A stretch of DNA of 64,000 nucleotides from Candidatus Burkholderia verschuerenii (GCF_001189365.1 NZ_LFJJ01000007.1:1-64000); one strand, 5' to 3'; positions 34,429-44,765 are shown, counted from the stretch's first letter. Notes: a model not told the origin generated them from the sequence alone. Numbers and translations are program-made.

Positions 34429-34905
34429 ATGAAGGCTGCAATGAATTCGGACAAGAACTTACTGAAGCGTGCTGCGCGCGCGATCGTCGCGGCAAGCGCG
34501 TTTTCCTTGCTGGCGGCCTGCGCCAGCGCGCCGGGCGCATCCACGGCCGTGCCGGGCGACGCAAAACTCGCGAACGGCCGCATCAACGGCAAGCAATATC
34601 TGACGACGGTCACGACCAGCGCGAACGGCTCGTCCGGCCCGACGCTCGGCGTGGGCGGCGGCGGTTTCGGCGGCAGCGGCTGGAGTGGCGGCGGCGCGGG
34701 CGCGGGCCTGAGCTTCGACCTGACCAGCCTGTTCCAGAAGAATCCGGAACAAAGCACGAAGGTGTATCGCTACACGGTGAAGCTGAACGACGGCTCGAAG
34801 CGCGACGTCGACAGCACGCTCGATCTGCTGGACGGCGCGTGCGTCACGACGATCGATTCGGCGCAGCCCGGTTATCCGCGCCTGACGCCGTCCAACGAAT
34901 GCTGA
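34429..34905 (+). CDS. Hypothetical lipoprotein
   Basis: About 158 residues. A basic N-terminus and hydrophobic helix end in LLAACAS, a lipobox, so it is exported and lipidated. A Gly-rich segment in the middle (VGGGGFGGSGWSGGGAGAG) is followed by a small domain with FQKNPEQSTKVYRYTVKLND, and the last residue is Cys. The start is either ATG 34429 or 34441; both have weak purine-rich sites. The function is unknown. It ends 7 bp before the end of a convergent gene. Confidence 0.65.
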   Translation: MKAAMNSDKNLLKRAARAIVAASAFSLLAACASAPGASTAVPGDAKLANGRINGKQYLTTVTTSANGSSGPTLGVGGGGFGGSGWSGGGAGAGLSFDLTSLFQKNPEQSTKVYRYTVKLNDGSKRDVDSTLDLLDGACVTTIDSAQPGYPRLTPSNEC

Positions 34906-34911
34906 TGCCGT

Positions 34912-36219
34912 TCAGCGACGTTTGATTGCCGCGCGTTGCGCCAGATCGGCCGCGACGCGCGCCACCACCGGCGTCCAGTCGCCGGCTTTTTGCTGACGGA
35001 CGAGCCGCACCGAGTCGTACCACGGCTGCGTTTCGCCCGTGCCCCAGCACCAGTGCGACGCGCGATCGATCATCGCCAAAACGGGCCGGCCGAGCGCGCC
35101 GCCGAGATGCAGCGGCGAACTGTCGATGGTCACCAGCGCATCGAGCGCCGTGACGAGCGCGGCGGAATCGTGAAAATGCTCGCGATAGTGCTGCGTGACA
35201 TCCACGATATCCGCGCCTGCCGCGCGCATGCGCGCGATATCGGCATCGCGGCCGGGCGCGACGGGGTAGAACGTCACGCCGGAAAGTTGCCACAGCGGGG
35301 CGAGCGCATCCACGGGAATGCTGCGTTGGGAATCGCGCCGATGCGTCGGACTGCCCGCCCAGACGATACCCACGCGCAGCCTCTCGCGACCATCGTCCGC
35401 AAGACGATCGCGCCACGTCTGCACGAGCGACGGCTCGGCATCGAGATACGGACGGCCGTCGATCTCCGCTGGCGACAGGCCGAGCCAGTACGGCATGCTC
35501 ATCATGCCGATCGTAAAGTCGATGGCATCGAAATCGTGCGTCTCGACCGTGACGCAATCCGGCACGAAGCGCTCGATCAGCGGCTGCAACGGCGCACGCA
35601 CCGCGAGCAGCGGCTGAGCGCCCAACTGCTTAACCGCCGCCGCGAAGCGCGGATAAAGCCGCACGAACTGAAGATCGTCGCCGAGACCGAGTTCGCTATA
35701 CACGACAATGCGTTTGCCCGCGAGCGGCTCGCCACGCCAGCGCGGCGCCAGCGCTTCCATGACGCGCACGACGCTCGACGTGTCGCGCGTCCGATCCAGA
35801 CGACGCAGAAAGCGCGTCCAGCCATCGCGCCATGCGCCGCGACGCAATTCGAGATCGGCGAGATCGAGCGCGACGCCCATTTGCTCGGGATCGAGCGCCG
35901 ACGACTCGCGATACATCGCTTCCGCTTCGTTGTAACGCGCCTGCTCGAGCAAATAGAACGCGATGGCATGCTTGACTTGCGCGCTCTCCGGATGATGTGC
36001 GAGGCACGCGCGCATGACCGCTTCCGACGCTGCGCCGTCGTATCGCAGCCAGTGACAATGACTGAGTTGCCAGCTCAGTTCGATATCGTGCGGAAAGTGC
36101 TGCAAGGCGTCGATACAGAAACGCTCGAGCGCGGACCAGTCGCCGGACTCGCGAATGCGAAGCGCGGCCGCGAGGGCATCGGCGGCGGAAGTGTAAGCAG
36201 TGGGATGAAACGAAGACAT
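34912..36219 (-). CDS. TPR-containing glycosyltransferase-like protein (GT9/GT41 type)
   Basis: About 435 residues from ATG 36219. The N-terminal third consists of TPR-like helices (AVMRACLAHHPESAQVKHAI, YNEAEAMYRESSALDPEQMG). The C-terminal part resembles heptosyltransferase-like or O-GlcNAc-transferase-like GT-B proteins, with YSELGLGDDLQFVRLYP, GIVWAGSPTHRRDSQRSIP and a nucleotide-sugar-binding end (LVTIDSSPLHLGGALGRPVL). Such proteins often glycosylate flagellin or surface proteins. No flagellar or LPS genes lie nearby, so the acceptor is open. Confidence 0.78.
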   Translation of the reverse strand: MSSFHPTAYTSAADALAAALRIRESGDWSALERFCIDALQHFPHDIELSWQLSHCHWLRYDGAASEAVMRACLAHHPESAQVKHAIAFYLLEQARYNEAEAMYRESSALDPEQMGVALDLADLELRRGAWRDGWTRFLRRLDRTRDTSSVVRVMEALAPRWRGEPLAGKRIVVYSELGLGDDLQFVRLYPRFAAAVKQLGAQPLLAVRAPLQPLIERFVPDCVTVETHDFDAIDFTIGMMSMPYWLGLSPAEIDGRPYLDAEPSLVQTWRDRLADDGRERLRVGIVWAGSPTHRRDSQRSIPVDALAPLWQLSGVTFYPVAPGRDADIARMRAAGADIVDVTQHYREHFHDSAALVTALDALVTIDSSPLHLGGALGRPVLAMIDRASHWCWGTGETQPWYDSVRLVRQQKAGDWTPVVARVAADLAQRAAIKRR

Positions 36220-36399
36220 GAACGAACGGCAGAATGACGCAGCCGAAAGTCTAGCCGAAACAAGGCGCGTAAAAGTAGCGATTTGCCCGCGAATAGTCCC
36301 AAAATGCAACGTTTCGTCGCACTGTTCCGGTTCGGATTACTGACGGTTACGGACAGTTGAGTCATAAGCCGCCTGAAATACACTGCTTCGCTTTGAAGA

Positions 36400-36526
36400 T
36401 TGAGCGCGATCCGGAGCTTTGCGATACTGCCTTCGTTGCCTTGTCTCCTCAGTGTCCGTCCCCGACCGGGAAGTCTCGCAACCGGACGCACTCTCGCCGC
36501 CCACTCCCCTCGGGCGGTTTTTTTTT
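36400..36526 (+). ncRNA. Candidate small RNA ending in a strong terminator
   Basis: The 373-bp spacer between divergent genes contains a classical terminator at 36497-36526 (stem ccgccc / gggcgg, then nine T) with no protein gene in front of it. Just before it, agtgtccg (about 36451) can pair with cggacgcact (about 36483) around a C-rich loop. A short structured transcript is therefore plausible. Its 5' end is a guess. The alternative is a leader that attenuates the DinB gene downstream. Confidence 0.35.
36497..36526 (+). terminator. Rho-independent terminator upstream of the DinB gene
   Basis: A 6-bp GC stem (ccgccc / gggcgg) with a 9-base loop is followed by nine T. It lies 66 bp before the DinB start, where no + strand protein gene ends. 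Confidence 0.8.
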
Positions 36527-36592
36527 GCCGAGGCTGGTAACGCGATGGCGCATCATACGGACTTCGCACGCTCGTCACGACGGAGACCGGCC

Positions 36593-37114
36593 ATGCAAGA
36601 CCTACTGAAATCGCATTTCGACATGTTCGCGCGCTACAATACCTGGGCGAACGCGCGCCTTTACGACGCGGCAGGTGCGCTGCCCGATGCCGACTATCGG
36701 GCGGATCGCGGTGCGTTCTTCAAGTCCGTGCACGGCACGCTGAATCATCTGCTCGTGACGGATCGCGTCTGGATGCATCGTTGTACGGGCGAAGGCACGC
36801 CGCCCGAACGCCTCGACACGATCGTCTTCGATACCTTCGCCGAGCTGGATGCCGAGCGCCGCGAGGAGGACTCACGCATCGAACGATACGTCACGGCGCT
36901 CACGCCGCAAGCGCTGGCAGGCACCATCAGCTACAAGCGCGTAACGACACCCGAGCTGTTCACGCAACCGCTGATGCCCGCGCTCGCGCACTGGTTCAAT
37001 CATCAGACGCACCATCGCGGGCAAGCGCATGCATTGCTGACGTCCCTGACGGGCCGTGCGCCGGAACTCGATCTGCTGTTTTTTCAGCGGCTGGCGCTGA
37101 CTGGCGGCGCGTGA
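36593..37114 (+). CDS. DinB-family protein
   Basis: A 173-residue four-helix DinB/YfiT-like protein. The three metal-binding His are seen in TLNHLLVTDRVW (first) and WFNHQTHHRGQAH (second and third). Members are metal-dependent and often act as thiol S-transferases; the substrate is not known here. ATG 36593 follows CGGAGACC. The gene is monocistronic and convergent with the metallo-beta-lactamase gene. Confidence 0.85.
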   Translation: MQDLLKSHFDMFARYNTWANARLYDAAGALPDADYRADRGAFFKSVHGTLNHLLVTDRVWMHRCTGEGTPPERLDTIVFDTFAELDAERREEDSRIERYVTALTPQALAGTISYKRVTTPELFTQPLMPALAHWFNHQTHHRGQAHALLTSLTGRAPELDLLFFQRLALTGGA

Positions 37115-37123
37115 ATCGACGCC

Positions 37124-38082
37124 TCAATCCTGCAACGCCGCCCACATGTCCTTATCGCGTTCGGCCGTCCAGATACGCGGATGCGCGATGCCGCTCGCCT
37201 CGTCATACGCGCGCGATACGTCGAACGGCAAGCAATGCTCGTAGATGAACACATGGCCGAACTTCGGATCCATCGATTTGCGGGTGAGCGCCATCGCGCC
37301 TTTCAGATCGAGCTTTTGCGCGACGGCCTCGCGGCCGGCCTGCAGCAGCGTCGTGACGAAATCTTTCGTGTAATCGAGGCCACGGTTGACGTCGGCCGGA
37401 TTCAGCAGCGCGGGGCCGCGTCCCGGCACGAGCTTTTGCGCGTCGAGCGCGCGCAGGGCTTCCAGCGTCGCGGGCCATTGTTCGAGCTGCGCGTCGCCGC
37501 AATAACAGGCGGCTTCGTATTCGACCAGATCGCCGGAGAACAGCACTTTTTGCGATGGCAACCAGACGACCGTGTCGCCCTTCGTATGACCCGCGCCGAG
37601 ATGCGCGATCCTGACTTCGAGCTTGCCGAGCCATAGCGTGATCTCGCGCTCGAACACGAGCGTCGGCCGGTCAGGCCCGGCACGGTTTCGACGCCCGCGA
37701 ACAGGCGCGGAAAGCGCTCGATTTCCGACTTCATGTCGGCCTCGCCGCGCTCGACGATCATCTCATACGTGCCGCGGCTCGCGATGATCTGCTGCGCGCT
37801 TTCCGCGAAATACGCCGACGCGCCGAGCACGCGCACCGCGTGATAGTGCGAGAGCACGACGTATTTGATCGGTTTGTCGGTGACGCTGCGGATTTTCGCG
37901 ATGAGGTCCTGCGCCATCGCGGGCGTCGCGGTGGTATCGACGATCAGCACGCCGTCGTCGCCGATGATCACGCCCGAGTTGGGATCGCCTTCCGTCGTGT
38001 AGGCGTAGGCGTTCTCGGAGAGTTGCGTGAACGTGACCTGCTTCTCTTCGAGGTCCGCCTGCGATGCGAATGCCTTGGCCAT
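37124..38082 (-). pseudogene. Metallo-beta-lactamase-fold hydrolase, frameshifted
   Basis: ATG 38082 opens a protein with GVIIGDDGVLIVDTTATPAM and VVLSHYHAVRVLGASAY, a metal-binding motif of the SoxH-like MBL group. At about 37668 the frame changes, and the second half (EITLWLGKLEVRIAHLGAGH, GDTVVWLPSQKVLFSGDLVE) continues in another frame to 37124. Adding one base after CTGACC restores a smooth VPGLTxPTLVFEREIT, so a one-base deletion is likely. Both halves are otherwise well conserved, so the lesion looks recent. The natural substrate is unknown. Confidence 0.83.
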
Positions 38083-38185
38083 GTCGGTGTCTCACCCATG
38101 TTTTTTCGAATGAAACGATGATCGACGCGGACCCTCCGTTTGTCAACAGCGAACGGATTTGCTAATTACAAACAAACGGAACGCG

Positions 38186-39067
38186 TTACCGGCGCTTCTC
38201 GGTCTCGACGCCCATGACCCGAATAGCGGGAAATCGGTCCGTCGGCTTGGCGATCTCGTCCTGCGACGCGACGATTTCGAGTTCGTAGCGACCGGCTTCA
38301 TAAGTCGCCTTGACGACCGCATTGACGGCGGCGAGCGTATGTTCGAGCGCGTTGCGCAGGGAATCGCCCAGCAGCGTGCGCGCGACGAACACCGCGCTCG
38401 TCAGATCGCCGACGCCCACCGGCTGACGCGCGAACGGATACAACGGACGCTGCGCGAACCACGCCTCGCTCGGGCTGACGGCCAGCATGTTGAAGGTATC
38501 GGCGCGACTGTTGCGATCCAGCAGATGCTTGACGAGAATCGTGCGCGGCCCGCGCGCGATGATCTCGCGGCACGCATCGACGGCTTCTTCCACCGTTTCG
38601 ATCGGACGCCCGGCCAGCTTTTCCAGCTCGATGTGATTGGGCATCATCGCGTCGGCGACTTCGGGCATGGTCGTCACGAGGAAATCCTCGATGCCGGGCG
38701 CGACGATGCAACCGCCGGTCGTGCCCATCACCGGATCGCAGAAAAACAGCGCGCGCGGATTCACCGCCTTCACCGTCCTGACGATTTCGACGACCGCCCG
38801 GCCCTGCTCCGGCGCGCCGAGATAGCCCGACAGCACCGCGTTGCAGCGCGCCAGCACGCCGATCGCCCCGATTCCGTCGATGATGTCTTCCAGTTCCGAG
38901 GAAGCGAACACCTCGCCGGTCCAGCGCCCGTACTGCGTGTGATTGGAAAACTGCACGGTGTTCAGCGGCCACACGTTGACGCCGAGACGGCGTATGGGAA
39001 ACACGGCCGCGCTGTTACCCGCGTGGCCGAACACCACATGGGACTGGATACTCAGGACGTTGTTCAT
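38186..39067 (-). CDS. pdxY: Pyridoxal kinase
   Basis: A 293-residue ribokinase-fold kinase that phosphorylates pyridoxal in the vitamin B6 salvage pathway. The N-terminus [20 protein letters not shown] is the PdxY hallmark. [23 protein letters not shown] and the anion-hole/catalytic region [12 protein letters not shown] (with the catalytic Asp) are present. The start is ATG 39067. It is intact and apparently monocistronic. Confidence 0.93.
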   Translation of the reverse strand: MNNVLSIQSHVVFGHAGNSAAVFPIRRLGVNVWPLNTVQFSNHTQYGRWTGEVFASSELEDIIDGIGAIGVLARCNAVLSGYLGAPEQGRAVVEIVRTVKAVNPRALFFCDPVMGTTGGCIVAPGIEDFLVTTMPEVADAMMPNHIELEKLAGRPIETVEEAVDACREIIARGPRTILVKHLLDRNSRADTFNMLAVSPSEAWFAQRPLYPFARQPVGVGDLTSAVFVARTLLGDSLRNALEHTLAAVNAVVKATYEAGRYELEIVASQDEIAKPTDRFPAIRVMGVETEKRR

Positions 39068-39598
39068 GTTTTGATTCTCTGTGGCGAAGCGTTCGGTCTG
39101 ATCAATCGCTCGTCCTGCAAGGCGCTTTTCACCCGTGCGCGCGTTTGCGACAAAGCGGGCGCCTGTCTGCCCGCTGCCCGCCAGGAGCCGCGAAACAGCG
39201 TTCTCGTATTGTGCCGCGCTTCGACGCAGTGCGGCATGGCAGTGGGTCGTTATAAATTGCCGATGCGCGTTTTGTCGAGCGACGAAATTCGTCGGGATGC
39301 AAAACGTCGCTAAAACGTGGCTAAAAGGTCTCACATATGCAACACGATGCATCGTTCGGCACAGGGTTTGCTCGATCTGGCCGAGCGTTTCGCGCGTACA
39401 TTTCAGAAACTTCGGGCCGCGCACGCACGCAAACGCTCTCGCAAAAAAACCGCCGTCTTGCTCGAACGAATCTCACACTAAAAAGAGCGCGCGCCGGATA
39501 ATGCTTCCACGTACTTAATTGAATCCAACATCGAGGACGAATCACACTAAAACGTAAGCAGAACATCAACCGTCGCAGGTCAAATCAGGAGGCTGAGC
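39068..39598. other. Long intergenic region upstream of glgC
   Basis: This 531-bp spacer lies between divergent pdxY and glgC. It contains a short palindrome (cgacgaaattcgtcg, near 39280) and A-rich tracts. A 54-codon frame starting at ATG 39337 has only a weak AAGG site and no recognisable sequence. The glycogen-operon promoter should lie here. Confidence 0.5.
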
Positions 39599-40859
39599 AT
39601 GGAGACGCTTAAGAATCGCACCGATTTGCAGAAGTCGACCCTCGCAATCGTCCTCGCCGGCGGGCGCGGCACCCGGCTCGAGCCGCTCACCGACAAGCGC
39701 GTCAAACCCGCCGTGCACTTCGGCGGCAAGTATCGAATCATCGATTTCGCGCTGTCCAACTGCCTGAATTCGGGCATCCGGCGCATCGCCGTCGTCACGC
39801 AATACAAGGCTCATTCGCCACTTGCAGCGCGGCTGGGGTTTCCTGCGCGGCGAGTTCAACGAGTTCATCGATATCTGGCCGACGCAGCAGCGCGTCGATT
39901 CGAGCTGGTATCGCGGCACGGCCGACGCTGTTTATCAGAATCTCGATATCGTGCGCTCGATCGGCGCGGAATTCGTCGTGGTGCTGGCGGGCGATCACAT
40001 CTACAAGCAGGATTACACGCGCATGGTGCTCGACCATGTGGAAAGCGGCGCGGATTGCACCGTGGGCTGCATCGAGGTGCCGCGCATGGATGCCGTCGCG
40101 TTCGGCGTGATGCATGTCGATGAAAACCGCGTCGTCACCGATTTTCTGGAGAAGCCCGCCGATCCGCCCGCAATGCCCGGCAAGCCGGATGTCGCGCTGG
40201 CGAGCATGGGCATTTACGTGTTCAGCGCCAAGTATCTGTACCAGATACTGGAAGAGAACATCATGTCGACGAATACGGATCACGACTTCGGCAAGGACAT
40301 CATTCCGCGCATCGTCACGATGGGCAAGGCGATCGCGCATCCGTTCAGCATGTCGTGCGTGACTTCGAGCAGCGATCCCGAAGCGCCCGCGTACTGGCGC
40401 GACGTCGGTACCGTCGATGCCTACTGGTCCGCGAATCTCGACCTCGCCTCGACCATCCCCGAACTCGATCTGTACGACCGCAAGTGGCCGATCTGGACCA
40501 ATCAGGAACAGTTGCCGCCGGGCAAGTTCGTGCGCGACCTGAACGGGCAGCAAGGCGCGATCACCAATCTGTTGGTTTGCGGCGGCTGCGTGATCTCCGG
40601 ATCACAGGTTTCGAAGTCGGTGTTTTCGTCGGTAGTGCGGGTGCACTCGTTCTGTAACATCAATGAGGCAGTCTTGTTGCCGCAAGTGACCGTCGGGCCG
40701 AGTTGCCGATTGCAGCGCGTGGTCATCGACCGCGGCTGCACGATTCCCGAAGGTCTCGTGATCGGCGAGGATCCGGAAGAAGACGCCGCGCGATTCTTCC
40801 GCACGGATTCGGGCGTCGTGCTCGTTACGCGCGATGCATTGCAGCGGCTGCAGACGTAG
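39599..40859 (+). pseudogene. glgC: Glucose-1-phosphate adenylyltransferase, disrupted by a small deletion
   Basis: ATG 39599, with AGGAGG, opens [20 protein letters not shown], the nucleotide-binding GlgC N-terminus, through [11 protein letters not shown]. The remainder ([20 protein letters not shown], then [16 protein letters not shown] and the left-handed helix C-terminus) is in another frame and ends at 40859. Homologues read AHSLLRHLQRGW at this point; the sequence between TCG and CCAC lacks 8 bases, and restoring them repairs the frame. This is a deletion, not a homopolymer slip. GlgC makes ADP-glucose for glycogen synthesis, so the intact glgA downstream would lack substrate. Confidence 0.9.
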
Positions 40860-40920
40860 CCGACGCCCGCCGCTCGCCACGTTTCATAACACGTAGTCAA
40901 ACAGATCGACGGGAGCGCCG

Positions 40921-42381
40921 ATGACCGTATGCGTGCTGCATGCCGCAGCAGAGATGTTTCCGCTGTTGAAAACCGGCGGTCTCGCCGATGTCGTGGGCGC
41001 GCTGCCGCCCGCGCAATCGCAACTCGGCACGCACGCACGCGTCGTACTGCCGGGTTTTCCCGCCGTGCTCGACGGGCTGAAGAGTCTGGAGACCGTTACC
41101 GATCTCGGTCCGGCCTTCGGATTGGGCAACATCACGCTCGAGCGCGGCGTGCTGGAACCGCACGGCGTCGTCGTGTACGTCGTGCGGGCGGATGCGTTCT
41201 ACGATCGCCCGGGCAATCCGTACCTCGACGCGACGCATCGTCCGTACGCGGATAACGACCGCCGCTTCGCGCTGCTCGGTTGGAGCGCGGCGCGCATCGC
41301 GACGGGCGCGGATCCGCGCTGGAAGCCGCATATCGTGCACGCGCACGACTGGCATGCGGGTCTTGCGCCGGCGTATTTGCGGGCGTTTTCGCGCAGCAGC
41401 GCGCCGCGCGTCGCCAGCGTGATGACGGTGCACAACCTTGCGTATCAGGGCACGTTTCCGGCGTCGGAGTTCGGCGCGCTGCAATTGCCGGGCGATTTCT
41501 TCGCGGTCGAGGGCGTCGAGTTCTATGGACACGTGTCGTTCCTGAAGGCCGGTCTGTATTACGCGGACCGCATCACCACGGTCAGCCCGACCTACGCGCG
41601 AGAAATTCAGACGGCGGCTCAAGGCGCGGGCCTGCACGGTCTCCTGCAGACGCGCACGCACGACATCACCGGCATTCTCAACGGCGTCGATTATTCGATC
41701 TGGAGTCCGTCCATCGACGATGCCATCGCCGCGAAGTACACGGTCGCGAAACCATCGGCGAAGTCGAAGTGCAAGGCCGCGTTGCAGGAGCGCATGGGCC
41801 TCGCCCAAGACGACGGCGCGCTGCTGTTCGGCGTCGTCAGCCGACTGACGGAGCAGAAAGGGCTCGATCTGCTGCTGTCCGCCGTGCCGGATATCGTCCA
41901 GCGCGGCGGTCAGCTGGCCGTCCTCGGCACCGGCGATCCGGCGCTCGAAACCGGCATGAAGAACGCGGCGGCGGCGCATCCGGGCGCGGTGGCCGTGGAG
42001 CTCGGTTTCGACGAAACGCTGTCGCATTCGATCATCGCGGGCAGCGACGTGGTGATGGTGCCGTCGCGCTTCGAACCGTGCGGGCTGACGCAGCTCTATG
42101 CGCTCGCGTATGGCTCGCCGCCGTTGGTGCATCGCGTGGGCGGGCTGGCGGATACGGTCGTCGACAGTTCGCTCGAAAATCTCGCCGACGATATCGCCAC
42201 CGGCTTCGTGTTCGATACCTTCGACCGCGCGGGCATCGTCGCGTCGATCCGGCGCGCGTTCGCACTGAAGGCGCGCCGCGCGGAGTGGAAAGCCGTCGTC
42301 AAACGCGGGATGTCGCAGAACTTCGGCTGGGAAGCGGCGGCGCTGAGTTACGCCGAGGTGTATCAGACGCTGCTGCGCTGA
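40921..42381 (+). CDS. glgA: Glycogen synthase (ADP-glucose)
   Basis: A 486-residue GT5 enzyme that extends alpha-1,4-glucan from ADP-glucose. The N-terminal substrate loop is KTGGLADVVGALP. VHAHDWHAGLAPAYLR, TVHNLAYQGTFPA, GILNGVDYSIWSP and the C-terminal catalytic region SRFEPCGLTQLYALAYG are all present. It lies 61 bp behind glgC. It is intact, but with glgC broken it depends on another ADP-glucose source. No branching enzyme gene is in the window. Confidence 0.93.
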   Translation: MTVCVLHAAAEMFPLLKTGGLADVVGALPPAQSQLGTHARVVLPGFPAVLDGLKSLETVTDLGPAFGLGNITLERGVLEPHGVVVYVVRADAFYDRPGNPYLDATHRPYADNDRRFALLGWSAARIATGADPRWKPHIVHAHDWHAGLAPAYLRAFSRSSAPRVASVMTVHNLAYQGTFPASEFGALQLPGDFFAVEGVEFYGHVSFLKAGLYYADRITTVSPTYAREIQTAAQGAGLHGLLQTRTHDITGILNGVDYSIWSPSIDDAIAAKYTVAKPSAKSKCKAALQERMGLAQDDGALLFGVVSRLTEQKGLDLLLSAVPDIVQRGGQLAVLGTGDPALETGMKNAAAAHPGAVAVELGFDETLSHSIIAGSDVVMVPSRFEPCGLTQLYALAYGSPPLVHRVGGLADTVVDSSLENLADDIATGFVFDTFDRAGIVASIRRAFALKARRAEWKAVVKRGMSQNFGWEAAALSYAEVYQTLLR

Positions 42382-42437
42382 TCGGCGGCGGGCGCGCGCC
42401 TTGCTTGGCGCATGAGTCGAATCCCCGAGGAACGCTC

Positions 42438-43236
42438 ATGCACCAACCGCTGCAAGGCCAGATCGCGCTCGTGACGGGCGCGAGTTCCGGTATCGGCGAA
42501 GGCGTCGCGCAGGCGCTTGCCGTTGCCGGCGCGCACGTCGCCATCAACTATCACTCGCACGCGGAGCCGGCCGAACAGCTCGCGGCGAAAATCGTCGCGC
42601 TCGGCGGCGATGCCTTCGCGGTCGGCGCGGACGTCGCCGACGAAGCGCAGGTCGACGCCATGTTCGACGCCGTGATCCAGCGTTACGGCACGGTCGATAT
42701 CGTCGTCGCGAATTCGGGCCTGCAACAGGACGCCGCGTTTCGCACGATGACGCTCGATCAATGGCGCAAGGTCATCGACACCAATCTCACCGGCCAGTTT
42801 CTGACGGCGCAGCGCGCGGTGCGCGAATTCGAGCGACGCAGGCCGCGTCCTGTGTCGAAGGCGCTCGGCAAGATCATCTGCATGAGTTCGGTCCACGAAG
42901 TCATTCCGTGGGCGGAACATGTGAACTACGCTGCATCGAAAGGCGGCATCCAGATGATGATGAAGTCGCTCGCGCAGGAAGTCGCGCCGCAGCGCATTCG
43001 CGTGAATTCGATTGCGCCGGGCGCGACGCACGCTGATCAACAAGGACGCGTGGGACACGCAGGACGCGCTCGACAAGCTGCTGACGCTGATTCCGTACGG
43101 ACGCGTCGGCGAAGTCGAGGACATCGGCCGCGCGGCGGTCTGGCTCGCGTCCGACGACAGCGATTACGTGGTCGGCACGACGCTGTTCGTCGATGGAGGC
43201 ATGACGCTTTATCCGGGCTTCGCGGATAACGGCTGA
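42438..43236 (+). pseudogene. Short-chain dehydrogenase, glucose-1-dehydrogenase-like, frameshifted
   Basis: ATG 42438 opens GQIALVTGASSGIGEGVAQA, an SDR cofactor fold. The active-site triad is seen as IICMSSVHE (Ser) and YAASKGGIQ (Tyr, Lys). Close to 43030, after NSIAPGA, the frame changes, and the C-terminus INKDAWDTQDALDKLLTLIP ... GTTLFVDGGMTLYPGF continues in another frame to 43236. A two-base loss restoring GAIRTLINKD, or a one-base gain, explains it. The catalytic residues lie upstream of the break, but the substrate-binding and dimer regions are lost. Confidence 0.85.
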
Positions 43237-43273
43237 ACGCGCATCGATACATAAAAAATCAACGGGGAAGGCA

Positions 43274-44710
43274 ATGAAAGCAATCACTGTGGATGTGGCC
43301 GTGATCGGCGCGGGCACGGCGGGCATGGCCGCTTATCGCGCGGCCTGCGATGCGGGCGCGAAAACCGTGCTGATCGAAAGCGGCGAGTTCGGCACGACCT
43401 GCGCGCGCGTCGGCTGCATGCCGTCGAAGCTGCTGCTCGCCGCCGCCAACGGCCTGCACGATGCACGCGCGCTCGCGCCACGCGGCATCGAAGGCACGCA
43501 TGCGCTCGAAGCGGATATCCGCCGCGTGCTCGACTATGTGCGACGCGAACGCGATTACTTCGTCAACGGCGTGGTGAAGGAAGTGCGGTCGATGGCCGAA
43601 GGCGATATCGTGCGCGGACAGGCGCGTTTCGAATTGCCGACCACGCTTGTCATCGACGACCAGACGCGCGTGACGGCCGGGCGCATCGTGATCGCGGTCG
43701 GCGCGGCGCCGTTCGTTCCCGACAAGCTTAAAGTGTTCAGCGACAAGCTCATCACGAGCGACCAATTATTCGAATTGCGGACCTTGCCGCGACGCATCGC
43801 GGTGTTCGGCGCGGGACCGATCGCGCTGGAACTCGGGCAGGCGCTGGCGCGGCTCGATATCGACGTCTTCATGTTTGCCAAGGGCGGCAGCGTCGCGGCC
43901 CTCACCGATACGCCCGTGCGCGACGCGCTTGCCGCGATTCTCGCCGACGAGTTCTATTTCGATCCCGACGCGAAGTTCGACGAGATAAATCTGCGCGACG
44001 GCAAGCCGTATATGCACTTCACATCGCCCGATGGCCGCGCGCGTCGCGAGAGCTTCGATCTCGTGCTCGCGGCGACGGGACGCGCGCCGAATCTGAAATC
44101 GCTTGCGCTGGAACAGGCGGGCATCGAACTGAACGACAAAGGCGTGCCGATCTTCGACGAAACGACCATGCGATGCGGCGACAGCGCGATCTTTATCGCC
44201 GGCGATTGCGACGGCACGCGTCCATGGCTGCACGACGCCGCCGACGAAGGCAAGCTTGCCGGCGACAACGCCGCGCGTTATCCCGACGTGCAGCCGGTCA
44301 AACGCAAGGTGTCCTTCTCGATCGTTTTCTGCGAGCCGCAAGCGACGATGGTCGGCGCGTCCTACGACGATCTCGACAAGCAGATGACGGTGACGGGCGA
44401 AGTATCGTTCGAATCGCAGGGACGCAGCCGCGTGATGCGTCAGAACCAAGGCCTGCTGCACGTCTACGCCGACGCGAAGACCGGCAAGCTGCGCGGCGCG
44501 CAAGGCTGCGGCCCGGCGATGGAACATATCGGCCATTTAATCGCGTGGGCGCTGCAACTCGATTTGACGCTCGATGAAATGCTGAAGCTGCCGTTTTATC
44601 ATCCGGTGATTGAGGAAGGTTTGCGTAGTGCGCTTAATGATGCGGATAGGAAGTGCTATGAGGAACGTTCGGAAAAGCCGCCTGCGCTTCCGAATGCAGC
44701 AGGCTATTAA
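43274..44710 (+). CDS. Dihydrolipoyl dehydrogenase-like flavoprotein
   Basis: A 478-residue class I pyridine-nucleotide disulphide oxidoreductase. The FAD loop is AVIGAGTAGMAAY, and the redox disulphide is TTCARVGCMPSK (Cys43 and Cys48), differing from the classical CxNxGC of E3 enzymes. The NAD loop is VFGAGPIALELGQAL, and the C-terminal base pair lies in FYHPVIEEGLRSAL. It is not next to dehydrogenase complex genes, so it may be a free-standing lipoamide dehydrogenase or a related quinone or thiol reductase. A terminator follows. Confidence 0.85.
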   Translation: MKAITVDVAVIGAGTAGMAAYRAACDAGAKTVLIESGEFGTTCARVGCMPSKLLLAAANGLHDARALAPRGIEGTHALEADIRRVLDYVRRERDYFVNGVVKEVRSMAEGDIVRGQARFELPTTLVIDDQTRVTAGRIVIAVGAAPFVPDKLKVFSDKLITSDQLFELRTLPRRIAVFGAGPIALELGQALARLDIDVFMFAKGGSVAALTDTPVRDALAAILADEFYFDPDAKFDEINLRDGKPYMHFTSPDGRARRESFDLVLAATGRAPNLKSLALEQAGIELNDKGVPIFDETTMRCGDSAIFIAGDCDGTRPWLHDAADEGKLAGDNAARYPDVQPVKRKVSFSIVFCEPQATMVGASYDDLDKQMTVTGEVSFESQGRSRVMRQNQGLLHVYADAKTGKLRGAQGCGPAMEHIGHLIAWALQLDLTLDEMLKLPFYHPVIEEGLRSALNDADRKCYEERSEKPPALPNAAGY

Positions 44711-44736
44711 AAGATCGCTTTTGCAGAGCAATAAAA

Positions 44737-44765
44737 AAACCGGTGCAGGCTTCGCACCGGTTTTT
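44737..44765. terminator. Bidirectional rho-independent terminator
   Basis: The stem aaaccggtgc / gcaccggttt with a 7-base loop has a T run behind it and an A run in front. It separates the convergent flavoprotein and small membrane-protein genes. Confidence 0.88.

Noticed and set aside
39337-39501. 54-codon frame upstream of glgC
   Set aside because: Weak ribosome binding site, Arg/Thr-rich composition and no family resemblance. Probably non-coding.
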